Assembly: GCF_014385195.1 (NCBI RefSeq)
Contig: NZ_JACRTG010000028.1
Coordinates: forward strand, 1-64,000
Origin: Paratissierella segnis
Lineage (GTDB): Bacteria > Bacillota > Clostridia > Tissierellales > Tissierellaceae
Direction of reading: 5' to 3'
DNA: 64,000 nt
Position 1 is the first letter of the stretch. Every line of letters starts with the position of its first letter. Made by a program: the position numbers and the translations under genes. The notes below the pieces were generated by a model. The model was not told the DNA's origin. It ran no database searches and saw nothing but the letters and a program-made list of their open reading frames with translations. Below, piece after piece: positions 51,354 to 60,215 of the stretch.

Positions 51354-52205
51354 TTACACCCCATCATTATACACATATAAAAATACATCTTCTAAGGTAG
51401 GAGTTACTCTGCGTGCTTCACCATTATATTCTATATCTGTTGCAAACTTTACAAGGGTATTGTCCCCCTCCTGTCTCTGGGTTAACAATATATGAGGTGT
51501 CTTAACATTCTCAATATCCCACGTTTCATATACTTTTCCTTCCAAAGTATTGCATATATGGGATGGAGAATCATTGCAAAATAGCTTATGATCCTTAAAC
51601 ATAATGACCTGATTTGCAATTGTCTCTATATCAGAAACTATATGAGTTGATAAGATAACTATTCTATCCTTAGACAAACCGGAAATCATATTTCTAAATC
51701 TAACTCTCTCCTTTGGATCAAGACCTGCTGTGGGTTCATCAAGTATTAGAATCTTTGGATCATTTAATAAAGCTTGTGCTATTCCGACACGCTGAATCAT
51801 TCCGCCTGAAAACTTTCGCATTTTCTTATCAAATACATCTTCCAATGCAACCAATTCCATAAGTTCTGTTATTTTTTCCTTTGAATCGTGCTTATCAATG
51901 CCCTTTAATGCTGCCAGATAGTCAAGAAACTGTCTCGGTGAATAGTTCTTATAATATCCAAATTCTTGTGGCAAGTACCCAATTATATCCCTATATTTTT
52001 CATCTAATGCTCTGATGTCTGTACCCTCCCAGAGTATCTCCCCTTTTGTTGGGAAAAGAAGTGTGGTGAGCATTTTTATCAAAGTAGTTTTCCCAGCCCC
52101 ATTTGGTGCAAGTAACCCATATACTCCATTTTCAAATTCAAGATCTATATTCTCAAGTGCAGTAAAGTCATTGTATTTTTTTGTAACATTATTAACTGCC
52201 AACAT
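51354..52205 (-). CDS. ABC transporter ATP-binding protein
   Basis: A 283-residue ATPase with Walker A GLLAPNGAGKTT, Q-loop YLPQEFG, signature FSGGMIQRVGIAQAL, Walker B ILILDEPTAGLD and switch STHIVSDIE. It matches the CcmA/BcrA-type exporters, which pump drugs, lantibiotics or lipids. It overlaps the end of the membrane protein gene upstream by 14 bp and is followed by two permeases. Confidence 0.92.
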   Translation of the reverse strand: MLAVNNVTKKYNDFTALENIDLEFENGVYGLLAPNGAGKTTLIKMLTTLLFPTKGEILWEGTDIRALDEKYRDIIGYLPQEFGYYKNYSPRQFLDYLAALKGIDKHDSKEKITELMELVALEDVFDKKMRKFSGGMIQRVGIAQALLNDPKILILDEPTAGLDPKERVRFRNMISGLSKDRIVILSTHIVSDIETIANQVIMFKDHKLFCNDSPSHICNTLEGKVYETWDIENVKTPHILLTQRQEGDNTLVKFATDIEYNGEARRVTPTLEDVFLYVYNDGV

Positions 52206-52929
52206 AATATTGAACCTCCATTTTATTCATATTAATTAATTTCTTTATTTCATTTAGATATAAAATAAACCCAATTACACTTACGGTTAAAGTTATTCCT
52301 ATAGGGATTTGTGATAATAATAATTCCCAGCTTTCACCGAGAATCAAAACCGGTAGAAGCACAATTGTTACCCATACTACTAGTGAAGTAAAATGCACCC
52401 ATCTGCCATTAAAATTCCTCATAATGTATATGGTAAATGCTGCACATATAAATAGTGCACTTAGGGTAATGGAAACTGCTCTAAGAAAATTATATTTATC
52501 AGGTATACTTATACTTATGAAAATGCATATTACCATACTTATCAGCGAATAACACAAAATTCGAAAGATAATTACCTCCTGGATTGTATATTTAAAGGTC
52601 ATCTTAAGCTCATACAGACTGCCATTTCTTTCAAAAAATTCTGTAAGGAATACGACTGTAATAAAAAACAATGGTGATACTGCATATAACGTGGAGTACA
52701 CATTTCGCGGTGAAGATAAGGAGTAAAGCAGGAAAAATCCCACGGTTACAGCAACTGCCATTATTATTGCCTGCGATATATCAAAAAAAATAAATTTAAA
52801 TCCAAGCGTTCGGTATATTTTATTTGAAAATTGCATAAGTCCATCGGGCTTGGATAACCCTTTTGATAAAATATTTTCTATTGCATTTTCTTTTTCGCTA
52901 TTTGTAGGTTTAATAATATTCATCCTCAA
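52192..52929 (-). CDS. six-helix membrane protein, possible ECF anti-sigma or exporter subunit
   Basis: A 245-residue protein. The N-terminal 45 residues are soluble (TNSEKENAIENILSKGLSKP), then come about six membrane helices (about 50-70, 77-95, 115-135, 145-170, 178-200, 205-230). It does not match a zinc anti-sigma (no HxxxC-xxC). It overlaps both the sigma gene (20 bp) and the ATPase gene. The position between a sigma factor and its likely target suggests either membrane control of the sigma factor or a part of the exporter. Function not established. Confidence 0.6.
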   Translation of the reverse strand: MRMNIIKPTNSEKENAIENILSKGLSKPDGLMQFSNKIYRTLGFKFIFFDISQAIIMAVAVTVGFFLLYSLSSPRNVYSTLYAVSPLFFITVVFLTEFFERNGSLYELKMTFKYTIQEVIIFRILCYSLISMVICIFISISIPDKYNFLRAVSITLSALFICAAFTIYIMRNFNGRWVHFTSLVVWVTIVLLPVLILGESWELLLSQIPIGITLTVSVIGFILYLNEIKKLINMNKMEVQYYVGS

Positions 52930-53455
52930 ACTCCTCCCTTATAATTTTTAATAACCTATAATAATTTGACTTTACCGTAGATTCCGGCAAGGATAAGATG
53001 CTGGCAATCTGGGGAAAGGTATACTCTGCAAATATCTTCAATCTAAAAATCTGCTGTGATTTCATGTCCAGAGAATTAATATAATCTTGCAGTCTCAACA
53101 ACAATTCCTTATTTTCAATATCTATTGTAAACATCCTTTGATCCTCAATATCGTATTCTCCTAAATCAATTATTCTTCTTTCAACAGAGTTCTTTCTAAA
53201 GTAGTCAATGATTTTATTTGTACCAATTCGATACAGCCAAGTTCGAAAGCCAGCTTTCTTATTATCATAGGTTGAAATAGACTTAAGCATAGATATAAAT
53301 ATATTTTGAGTCACATCCATAGCAGTGTGCTTGTCTGACATCTGTTTATATACATAAGTGTAGATTTCATCATAGTATTTTCTGATCAATTCATCAGCTG
53401 CTTTTCTATTCCCTGTTCTTTGTATACGGCTTATTAATTTGTTTTCCTCCTCCAA
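52910..53455 (-). CDS. ECF-type RNA polymerase sigma factor
   Basis: A 181-residue sigma-70 protein with regions 2 and 4 only. Region 2 is DELIRKYYDEIYTYVYKQ, HTAMDVTQNIFISMLKSI and FRTWLYRIGTNKIIDYFRK. Region 4 is LDMKSQQIFRLKIFAEYTFPQIASILSLPESTVKSNYYR with its helix-turn-helix. The start is a TTG at 53455 with GGGGTGG upstream. An ECF-type promoter (TGAAAC-17-CGAAC) lies 37-64 bp upstream, so it probably drives its own operon. It is the first gene of sigma-membrane protein-ATPase-permease-permease. Confidence 0.9.
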   Translation of the reverse strand: MEEENKLISRIQRTGNRKAADELIRKYYDEIYTYVYKQMSDKHTAMDVTQNIFISMLKSISTYDNKKAGFRTWLYRIGTNKIIDYFRKNSVERRIIDLGEYDIEDQRMFTIDIENKELLLRLQDYINSLDMKSQQIFRLKIFAEYTFPQIASILSLPESTVKSNYYRLLKIIREEFEDEYY

Positions 53456-53491
53456 AGCATCACCACCCCTTATTTATCCTCTCATTTATAT

Positions 53492-53519
53492 GTTCGCATC
53501 ACAAGAGAAAAAAGTTTCA
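53492..53519 (-). promoter_or_regulatory. ECF-sigma promoter, likely autoregulatory
   Basis: On the minus strand TGAAAC (53519-53514) followed by T6, a 17-bp spacer and CGAAC (53496-53492). The TGAAAC -35 is the hallmark of ECF promoters such as those of SigW-type factors, and the first gene downstream is an ECF sigma factor. Confidence 0.65.
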
Positions 53520-53598
53520 AAAATAAAAAAATAATTATTTTATCAATACTATAGTTATTACCTAATTTAAAAAAACTTACTCGTTCTTAACAAGCAAA

Positions 53599-53694
53599 AG
53601 GATGTCCATTTCTGAACATCCTACAATCTACAATTTATAATTAAAATCATTATATTTATATTATCACCGGTCCATAAAAAAGCTGCTTTATGGC
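53599..53694 (-). terminator. two hairpins after the LevR-type gene
   Basis: Next to the stop, CCATAAA / TTTATGG (53672-53694) encloses a short loop. Further on, AGGATGT / ACATCCT (53599-53622) with a 10-nt loop is followed on the minus strand by TTTTGCTTGTT. The second looks like the terminator of the PTS operon; the first has its T-rich tract inside the stem and is less clear. Confidence 0.6.
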
Positions 53695-53699
53695 TATTT

Positions 53700-56300
53700 T
53701 CAAATCACATGAATACTAGTGCCAAGCATTTCCACCACATATGCAATTTCATCATCAGGAATACTGATAGCATAACATTCTTCTATAGCAACAAATTTAG
53801 CCCGGACTAAAGCAAATAACTCTTCATATTCACTTTTGATTTGCGAAATCTCATAATTTGAAAACGATTCTTTCCTTATGCTTCTTTCTATCATACAAGA
53901 ACAGTGAAAGAAAAATTTTGTTATAATACTGTTGCTTATATCTACATTCAATTCATTTAATATTTCCTTTAAGACAGACATTAAAATATCACATACTTTC
54001 TGCGGATTTAAAAACGTCAAAGTGCTTTCGATTATTTCCACCATAATATCTTTATAATGTTCAGGATCACAATTGGCCAGATACTTATACGAATATCCCG
54101 CATAAGGAATTTCCCTTTCTTGTTTTTTACATGTGCTTATACTAATAACATCTTTATATAGGGTGTCCAAATCCATTCCCGGAACAACCGCTTTTGAAAC
54201 CGCCTCCAGTACCATTGGCATACTAACCTTATCTATTGTTTTTGTTTTTATTCCCGTATTTGAAGTAATAAGGTGCCCAAAATTTATGGTAGATCCCATG
54301 TCAACTAAAATCAAAACACCCTTGCTGCAATCAATTTTTTTAACTAAGCACAAAACACGTTCAAAAGCATCTTGTATTCTCTCTTCCAAAGGCATGTCTA
54401 TCGCATATCCGTAATCAATTCCAAGAAGACTGCTGGCAACATCAATCATAGTGCTTGCTGCAGATTGCCCATGCGTAATTACCAGCACGATTACACCATT
54501 ATCATTTTTATTTTCACCTATGGTATGCAAGAACATTGTTAAAAAATGTATTTCATTTTCAGGTATCTGCACAGAATAAACATCTTCCATGGACCTAATA
54601 AGAGTTTTCGCCAAAACATTTTCATCTGTATATTCCTTCGAATATTCATCAAAACCGTTAGGCTGCATATTATTTCCATTTAATGTTCTTTCTAATATTG
54701 AATTCATATGTAAAGCAAGTCCGTATATCTCTCTTTCACTCATATGTGAATTAGAATACGTTTCCTTAAAGTTTCTGATAATATCCAAAATCCTCGGCTC
54801 AACAATTTTAGATATTGTATCCATAATCGAGTTTGATTTAGATAATTTCACCTTTGAAAACATAGCATCAAATTGCCTATTTAATTCAATTGTTATTTCC
54901 CTTCGTTTTTGCGTATCGTTTAATCCTTGACCGCTGAGCTCCTCCCATTTTTTTGCTATTGACTCATAAAATCCATCTTTTAAATTAAACTGCTCTTTAG
55001 GCTTATCGATTCCGTAATAAAAATAATCATCATTATAATTCGTACCAAGTATATCCATAAGCAATTTATTATTATTACGAATTCTGTAAAATCCATCCAT
55101 TAATCTACAAGAGGCATATGAAAGTTTTACTTCCATATAATCATACTTATATCTAATATAGTCAAGAAAAGAAATCGCGCAGAGCATTTGAATATCGCTT
55201 TTTAATTGCCCGATATTTCCCGGACAGTCATACAATAGCAATGCCTGAACAATTCCCTTGGAAACCTTTATTGGCATATTTACTCTCAAGGATTCTTCAT
55301 GAAAAAAATAATTTATAAAATCAAGTCGCTCATTAAGAGTCCTTTCCTCTAAATTTGGAATATTAACCAACACAGGGAACCTGCGAACAAATGTGCTCAG
55401 CATAATGGAATCTATATTTTCGGTTGTTGCCGCTATTAAAAAAATTTTCGCATGCCTCACGCTCTCTGCTTCTCCCAGTCTGCGGAAAACTCCCTTATCC
55501 ATTAATAAAAACAGCATCTCCTGCCCTTCAGGTGGCAAACGATAAACCTCATCAAGAAATAATATTCCCCCATCTGCTTTTTCAACCAAGCCTTGTTTAT
55601 CGTTTTCAGCTCCGGTAAATGCACCTTTAGCATGCCCAAATAAAGCAGAATTTAGCAATTCCGGATTTTCACTATAATCCGCACAATTAAATACAATAAA
55701 CGGAGCATCTGCTTTCAATCTTCCAACTTCACAGGAAAACATATATATAGCCTCAGCGAGCATGGACTTGCCGGTTCCTGTAGCCCCAGTTATTAATGTA
55801 TTTAAACCGTTGGGCGGATACAGGACAGCAGCCTTTACCCGATCAATAATTAGTTTTAAGCTATCCTTAGAACCGATGATGTTTTCAAAAGTATTTTTAC
55901 TTACACAATCCGCTCTTACATAATTATCATTCCAATTACTCAATACTATTTGATCATCATTTTTTCCGCTATCTTTGTATTTAATTAAATTTAAAAAATC
56001 TTTCTGATTTTCGAAAAGATATGATTTTAATGCTATATCAAATTTATCCTCTAAATATCCCGAATGGAGAAAACATACTGTTTTCCCCATTATCTTTACT
56101 ACTTTTTTTTCTCTGAAAAGAGTGTTTAATTCTTTACTTACATTGTTTCTGAGTATTCCTGTTTCCCTGCTGATTATGCTGGCTTCAAAGCCTATCTGCA
56201 TGTCAGGTTCCAAATCGTCTGAAAAAAGATCCTTTGTAAGACCATACAATGCATCATATACTCTATCTTTTCTTTTAATCGTTATGTTATCAGAATTCAT
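53700..56300 (-). CDS. LevR-type sigma-54-dependent PTS operon activator
   Basis: An 866-residue regulator. The N-terminus is a winged-helix region (about 1-85). The AAA+ sigma-54 interaction domain (about 120-360) has Walker A GATGTGKS, GAFTGA in HAKGAFTGAENDK and GGILFLDEVYRLP. Next come PRD1 (about 470-570, His in GLALHMNSIL and FLTMFLHTIGE), an EIIA-Man-like domain with phospho-His in VITHGQSAAS, and PRD2 at the C-terminus (GTSIHVI). GAFTGA means it activates RpoN holoenzyme. Phosphorylation by HPr and EIIB at the His sites normally tunes it. It is the last gene of the operon it should control. Confidence 0.92.
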   Translation of the reverse strand: MNSDNITIKRKDRVYDALYGLTKDLFSDDLEPDMQIGFEASIISRETGILRNNVSKELNTLFREKKVVKIMGKTVCFLHSGYLEDKFDIALKSYLFENQKDFLNLIKYKDSGKNDDQIVLSNWNDNYVRADCVSKNTFENIIGSKDSLKLIIDRVKAAVLYPPNGLNTLITGATGTGKSMLAEAIYMFSCEVGRLKADAPFIVFNCADYSENPELLNSALFGHAKGAFTGAENDKQGLVEKADGGILFLDEVYRLPPEGQEMLFLLMDKGVFRRLGEAESVRHAKIFLIAATTENIDSIMLSTFVRRFPVLVNIPNLEERTLNERLDFINYFFHEESLRVNMPIKVSKGIVQALLLYDCPGNIGQLKSDIQMLCAISFLDYIRYKYDYMEVKLSYASCRLMDGFYRIRNNNKLLMDILGTNYNDDYFYYGIDKPKEQFNLKDGFYESIAKKWEELSGQGLNDTQKRREITIELNRQFDAMFSKVKLSKSNSIMDTISKIVEPRILDIIRNFKETYSNSHMSEREIYGLALHMNSILERTLNGNNMQPNGFDEYSKEYTDENVLAKTLIRSMEDVYSVQIPENEIHFLTMFLHTIGENKNDNGVIVLVITHGQSAASTMIDVASSLLGIDYGYAIDMPLEERIQDAFERVLCLVKKIDCSKGVLILVDMGSTINFGHLITSNTGIKTKTIDKVSMPMVLEAVSKAVVPGMDLDTLYKDVISISTCKKQEREIPYAGYSYKYLANCDPEHYKDIMVEIIESTLTFLNPQKVCDILMSVLKEILNELNVDISNSIITKFFFHCSCMIERSIRKESFSNYEISQIKSEYEELFALVRAKFVAIEECYAISIPDDEIAYVVEMLGTSIHVI

Positions 56301-56382
56301 CGATGCACCTCCAATAAAACATAATACCCATGATTATATATATTTTACCAATATCTATGACTTTTTTCAATACTTACACTCT

Positions 56383-56745
56383 TTATCTTTTTTTCAATAT
56401 TTCTATTAAATATCCATCCGGATCTTCGACAAAATATTTGCACTTTTCTAACTCCTTGGATACAACTATATTTGATTTATTATGTGCTGAATAGCATTCA
56501 TCAAAATCATCAGTAAAAAAAGCAAAGTGAAATGATTTATCGCCAAGATTATATGCTCCGCTTCTATTTTTATCTTTAATCAACTCCAAAAAAAAGTCAG
56601 GAGCAGACTTAAACCCGATAAAAACCATTTGAAACCTTTCATTATTGATTTCATTCAACTTTTCCATACCAAAATTATCTTCATAAAATTTCATGCTTCT
56701 TTCCATATTAGATACGTAATGACAGCAATGATTAAATGTATACAT
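56383..56745 (-). CDS. VOC/glyoxalase-family protein
   Basis: A 120-residue vicinal-oxygen-chelate protein. It has the glyoxalase I-like start FNHCCHYVSNMERSMKFYEDNFG and the late YFVEDPDGYLIEILKK with metal-ligand-type His/Glu positions. The His-Cys-Cys-His near the N-terminus is unusual. It may act on a keto-aldehyde or an epimerisable sugar phosphate, but the substrate cannot be predicted. It lies between the Zn dehydrogenase (12 bp upstream) and the regulator gene. Confidence 0.8.
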   Translation of the reverse strand: MYTFNHCCHYVSNMERSMKFYEDNFGMEKLNEINNERFQMVFIGFKSAPDFFLELIKDKNRSGAYNLGDKSFHFAFFTDDFDECYSAHNKSNIVVSKELEKCKYFVEDPDGYLIEILKKR

Positions 56746-56757
56746 ATTTTTTCCTCC

Positions 56758-57798
56758 TCATAATCTCACAGTAACACGATATGCTCCAGGTGTTGCTGCG
56801 CATTCAAATGCCTTTTGTATTTCAGATAGCGAAAAACTGTTCTCCAATAGACATTTTAAGTTGATTTCTTTCCTAGCCAAAATTTTTGATGCTTCCATGA
56901 AATCTGAAATTGTAGCATCATATGTCCCTATCAATTCCATAGCTCTGTAATGTATTTGATTTGAATCGATATCCAACTCTGGTGCAGGATATCCTGCAGC
57001 AAAAAACAATACTTTTCCATTGTCTCTTTTTAGCATTTTTATAGCTTGTTTATTAGCACTTGTTGTGCTGGCGGCACATATTACCAAATCCGCTCCTTTA
57101 CCTTCTGTTAACAAATTTACTTTCTCAACTGGGTCGTCTTTACTAATATCAATTACGTCAAACCCAAGAGACATTGCCACATCGATTTTTTTTTGCATCA
57201 TCTCTGTTATTATTACATTGCTGCCATAAAAGCGATATACCTGAGCATTCAATAGACCCATTGTTCCAGCACCAATCACAACAACATTATCAAATCGAGT
57301 TGGCCGTACTTTTTTTAACCCATGAACAACGGTTGCAAGTGGCTCTAAAAAACATGATTCTTCAAATGGTAAAGATGGATCAACCTTTACAGCAATTCTT
57401 GCATTAACCACTTTATATTCTGCAAATCCGATAAAGCCGCTAACTCCATCTTCTGTCGGTTTAATTGCATCCAATATATGTTCACATTGGATAGTATTTC
57501 CATTACGACACTCTTCGCATAATCCACAGAAAGGTATGCTAAAACCAACACAATCTCCTATGTTAAATTCAGAATTAACTTTATCTCCCTTGTCAATAAT
57601 AATACCTATATTTTCATGACCTCCTGCAACAGGAAATTGCTTTTTCCTTGAACCAGTCCACACTCCATAATCTGCGGTACATATATTGCAAGCATATAAT
57701 TTTACCAATAGATCATTTTCCCCCATTTTGGGAACTGGTCGTTCAAAAACCTCAGCCTGTTTTAGATCGGTTACAGCTGCATATTTCATCATTTTCAT
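56758..57798 (-). CDS. zinc-dependent dehydrogenase, SorE-like (L-sorbose-1-phosphate reductase candidate)
   Basis: A 346-residue medium-chain dehydrogenase. Catalytic zinc ligands are seen in ACNICTADYGVW and GGHENIG, and the structural zinc site in CGLCEECRNGNTIQC. The nucleotide fold is VVVIGAGTMGLLNAQVY. In L-sorbose operons a protein of this class (SorE) reduces L-sorbose-1-phosphate to D-glucitol-6-phosphate, and the neighbouring SDR and PTS genes fit that scheme. Related Zn dehydrogenases serve many polyols, so substrate is inferred from context only. Confidence 0.8.
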   Translation of the reverse strand: MKMMKYAAVTDLKQAEVFERPVPKMGENDLLVKLYACNICTADYGVWTGSRKKQFPVAGGHENIGIIIDKGDKVNSEFNIGDCVGFSIPFCGLCEECRNGNTIQCEHILDAIKPTEDGVSGFIGFAEYKVVNARIAVKVDPSLPFEESCFLEPLATVVHGLKKVRPTRFDNVVVIGAGTMGLLNAQVYRFYGSNVIITEMMQKKIDVAMSLGFDVIDISKDDPVEKVNLLTEGKGADLVICAASTTSANKQAIKMLKRDNGKVLFFAAGYPAPELDIDSNQIHYRAMELIGTYDATISDFMEASKILARKEINLKCLLENSFSLSEIQKAFECAATPGAYRVTVRL

Positions 57799-57815
57799 TA
57801 TGTCTCACCTCCTTC

Positions 57816-58652
57816 CTATGCCTTATTATCTGACATAAATATTTTAATGTAATGACACAGTTTATCTTTAAAACCCTGAATAAATGCCTGTTGTGCAAAA
57901 AACATTACACCCATTTTTTCATCTTTCATACATTCGTTAAAGGTTTCTGTTCCAGCAACCAATAAATCCGTAGACAGATTGACTTTACAAATACCACATT
58001 CAACAGCTTTATTTAAAAGTTCATCACCCGTACTGCTCCCTCCATGCAAAACCAGTGGAATGCTTACAGATTTACGCAATTCTTTCAATCTCTCAAAGTC
58101 AATATGAGGAGTCCCTTTATACGCACCGTGTGCTGTACCTACGGCCACAGCCAATGCATCAATACCCGTTTCTTCAACGAAACGAACTGCCTCCATCGGG
58201 TCTGTCAATGCATTCACACCGTCTTGTGCATAGTTTGAGCCTTGACCTACATGTCCCAATTCAGCCTCTACGGTAACACCAAGTCTTTTAGCTATTTCAG
58301 TTACTTCCTTAACCTCTTTAACATTTTCTTTATAAGGCAAAGTCGAACGGTCTATCATAACACTTGTAAATCCTGCCCTTATGGCTTGAAGGCAAATATC
58401 ATAACTTCTTCCATGATCAAGATTGATAGCCACAGGCACTTTTGCACTTTCTGATAACATAATTGCAATTTTCCCAAAACGCATGATATCATCCGACATT
58501 ATCTTGTTATAATCCAAAATTATCGGTGCATTTAATTCTTCAGCTGCCTTTAAGGACGCAACTATTGAAAATTCATCCCAAACATTGGGAGCCGCGACTG
58601 CATATCCCCCAATATGTGCCTCATCTAAAAGTTCTTTCATTGTAACTAACAT
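57816..58652 (-). CDS. class II ketose-bisphosphate aldolase
   Basis: A 278-residue zinc aldolase of the FbaA/GatY/KbaY group. It has metal ligands in INLDHGRSYD, the TVEAELGHVGQG segment, AVAVGTAHGAYKG and LVLHGGSSTGDE. The product is dihydroxyacetone phosphate plus an aldehyde from a ketose 1,6- or 1-phosphate. A class II aldolase also closes the L. casei sorbose operon (SorG), matching the setting here. Good Shine-Dalgarno; it lies between the SDR and Zn dehydrogenase genes. Confidence 0.88.
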   Translation of the reverse strand: MLVTMKELLDEAHIGGYAVAAPNVWDEFSIVASLKAAEELNAPIILDYNKIMSDDIMRFGKIAIMLSESAKVPVAINLDHGRSYDICLQAIRAGFTSVMIDRSTLPYKENVKEVKEVTEIAKRLGVTVEAELGHVGQGSNYAQDGVNALTDPMEAVRFVEETGIDALAVAVGTAHGAYKGTPHIDFERLKELRKSVSIPLVLHGGSSTGDELLNKAVECGICKVNLSTDLLVAGTETFNECMKDEKMGVMFFAQQAFIQGFKDKLCHYIKIFMSDNKA

Positions 58653-58693
58653 AACCTGAGCCTCCTATTCTTCTATTTTATTTTAATTATTTA

Positions 58694-59503
58694 TTAACCC
58701 TTTGATTTTCCACCTGTTATACTTATGGTTGTCCCCGTAATGTAGCTTGCATGATCCGATACAAGATAGCACGCCAAATCAGCCAATTCTTCCAAGCGCC
58801 CTAGGCGACCGAGAGGTATCTTTTTAGAATAATCACTGTGTATTTTCTTTGGATCCGGCTCTTGTCCTCTTGCATAAGACAGTTCTTCAAAATAACCGCC
58901 TCCACCTAGATTAGTTCGTTCATTCATTGCAGGCTCCAATCCCACAACTCTAACATTATAAGGACCTAATTCCTTTGCCCATGATAATCCAAAAGCATGT
59001 ACCGCAGCTTTTGTACCCGCATAGATACTTTGAGCCTTGGAGCCTTCTATCCCTGCCTCGGAAGTTACATTTACAATAACTCCTCTTTTCTGATTCACCA
59101 TAATCCTTGCCACTGCCTGAGAACAGAAAAACACGCCCTTTTGATTTATATTTACCATATAATCAAAATCATCCTCCGAAGATTCCATCTCCGGTTTTTT
59201 CCCATAATAATCAATCAAAAGTCTTATTCGTCCTACCCCTGCATTATTTATCAAACCGTCGATTCTTCCGTATTTTTTAAATACGGTTTCCACCATATTA
59301 TCTATTGATTTTTTACTGGAAACATCGCATATAATACTGTCAATCAGTTCAATGTTTTTATATTCCTCATTTATTTTTATATCTGCAGAAATGGTTCTTG
59401 CTCCATTAGCAGCAAAATTTCTTACCATCGCTTCTCCTATACCGCCTGCTCCGCCTGTTACAATAACAACTTTATCACTAAGATTAATCCACTTGTTACT
59501 CAT
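58694..59503 (-). CDS. short-chain dehydrogenase, SorD-like (sorbitol-6-phosphate 2-dehydrogenase candidate)
   Basis: A 269-residue SDR. The cofactor motif is VTGGAGGIGEAM near residue 15, NNAG is in LINNAGVGRIR, and the catalytic YxxxK is YAGTK, preceded by VNVTSEAG (Ser). The C-terminal half (LSYARGQEPDP, IPLGRLGRLEELADLACYLV, SITGGKSKG) resembles the glucitol-6-phosphate dehydrogenases of L-sorbose operons. It would oxidise D-glucitol-6-phosphate to fructose-6-phosphate. It lies after deoC and before the aldolase. Confidence 0.82.
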   Translation of the reverse strand: MSNKWINLSDKVVIVTGGAGGIGEAMVRNFAANGARTISADIKINEEYKNIELIDSIICDVSSKKSIDNMVETVFKKYGRIDGLINNAGVGRIRLLIDYYGKKPEMESSEDDFDYMVNINQKGVFFCSQAVARIMVNQKRGVIVNVTSEAGIEGSKAQSIYAGTKAAVHAFGLSWAKELGPYNVRVVGLEPAMNERTNLGGGGYFEELSYARGQEPDPKKIHSDYSKKIPLGRLGRLEELADLACYLVSDHASYITGTTISITGGKSKG

Positions 59504-59514
59504 ATAATTTCTCC

Positions 59515-60195
59515 TTAAATATTGTTTTTTTCACGCATTTTATTAATAATTTTTACCCCGGAAGTCGTTCCAATACGAGTTGCTCCAGCTTCAACCATCA
59601 CTAGCAGCGTTTCTAAATCACGAATGCCCGCCGACGCCTTTACACCTATAGTGGAAGGCACATGAGCACGCATAAGTTTTACATCTTCTACTGTTGCACC
59701 GCCGGGAGCAAAACCCGTACTTGTTTTTACATATCCTACTTCAACCTCGGAAGCTATATCACATAACCATATTTTCTCTTCATCACTTAAATAATAATTT
59801 TCAAATGTAACTTTGCTGGCCAAATTATCTCTTTTGCATAATTTAACAATTTCATTCATTTCATTTTTAATATAATTATAATTCTTTGCTTTAACCTCAA
59901 GAATATTGACACCAAATCCAATTTCATCTGCCCCAGCCTTAATGGCTTCTTCAGCTTCAAACAATTTAGCTGCAGTTGAAGATTGCGACAGAGGAAAAGA
60001 AATAGTTGCTGATGCTTTTACTCCGGAACCCTTTAAAATATTTTTACAAAATCCAACACTTGCTTCAGTGCAATCCATTGCCGCGAATTGATACTCAATT
60101 GCTTCCAAACATAATCTTTCCAATTCTTCATAACCATTTCCGATTTTAGGCACATGCTCTATCATATGTGCTATATCATTGGCTGAATATTTCAT
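59515..60195 (-). CDS. deoC: DeoC-like deoxyribose-phosphate aldolase family protein
   Basis: A 226-residue class I aldolase. The Schiff-base Lys is in VGYVKTSTGFAPGGAT and the second conserved Lys in VKASAGIRD. The family N-terminal region is present but unusual (DIAHMIEHVPKIGNGYEEL, IGFGVNILEVK where DERA has DVVVNIG). DeoC splits deoxyribose-5-phosphate into acetaldehyde and glyceraldehyde-3-phosphate. Inside a hexose/polyol PTS operon it may act on another deoxy-ketose phosphate. Spacing to its neighbours is 11-20 bp. Confidence 0.8.
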   Translation of the reverse strand: MKYSANDIAHMIEHVPKIGNGYEELERLCLEAIEYQFAAMDCTEASVGFCKNILKGSGVKASATISFPLSQSSTAAKLFEAEEAIKAGADEIGFGVNILEVKAKNYNYIKNEMNEIVKLCKRDNLASKVTFENYYLSDEEKIWLCDIASEVEVGYVKTSTGFAPGGATVEDVKLMRAHVPSTIGVKASAGIRDLETLLVMVEAGATRIGTTSGVKIINKMREKNNI

Positions 60196-60215
60196 CTTTT
60201 TCTCCTTTTATTTAA

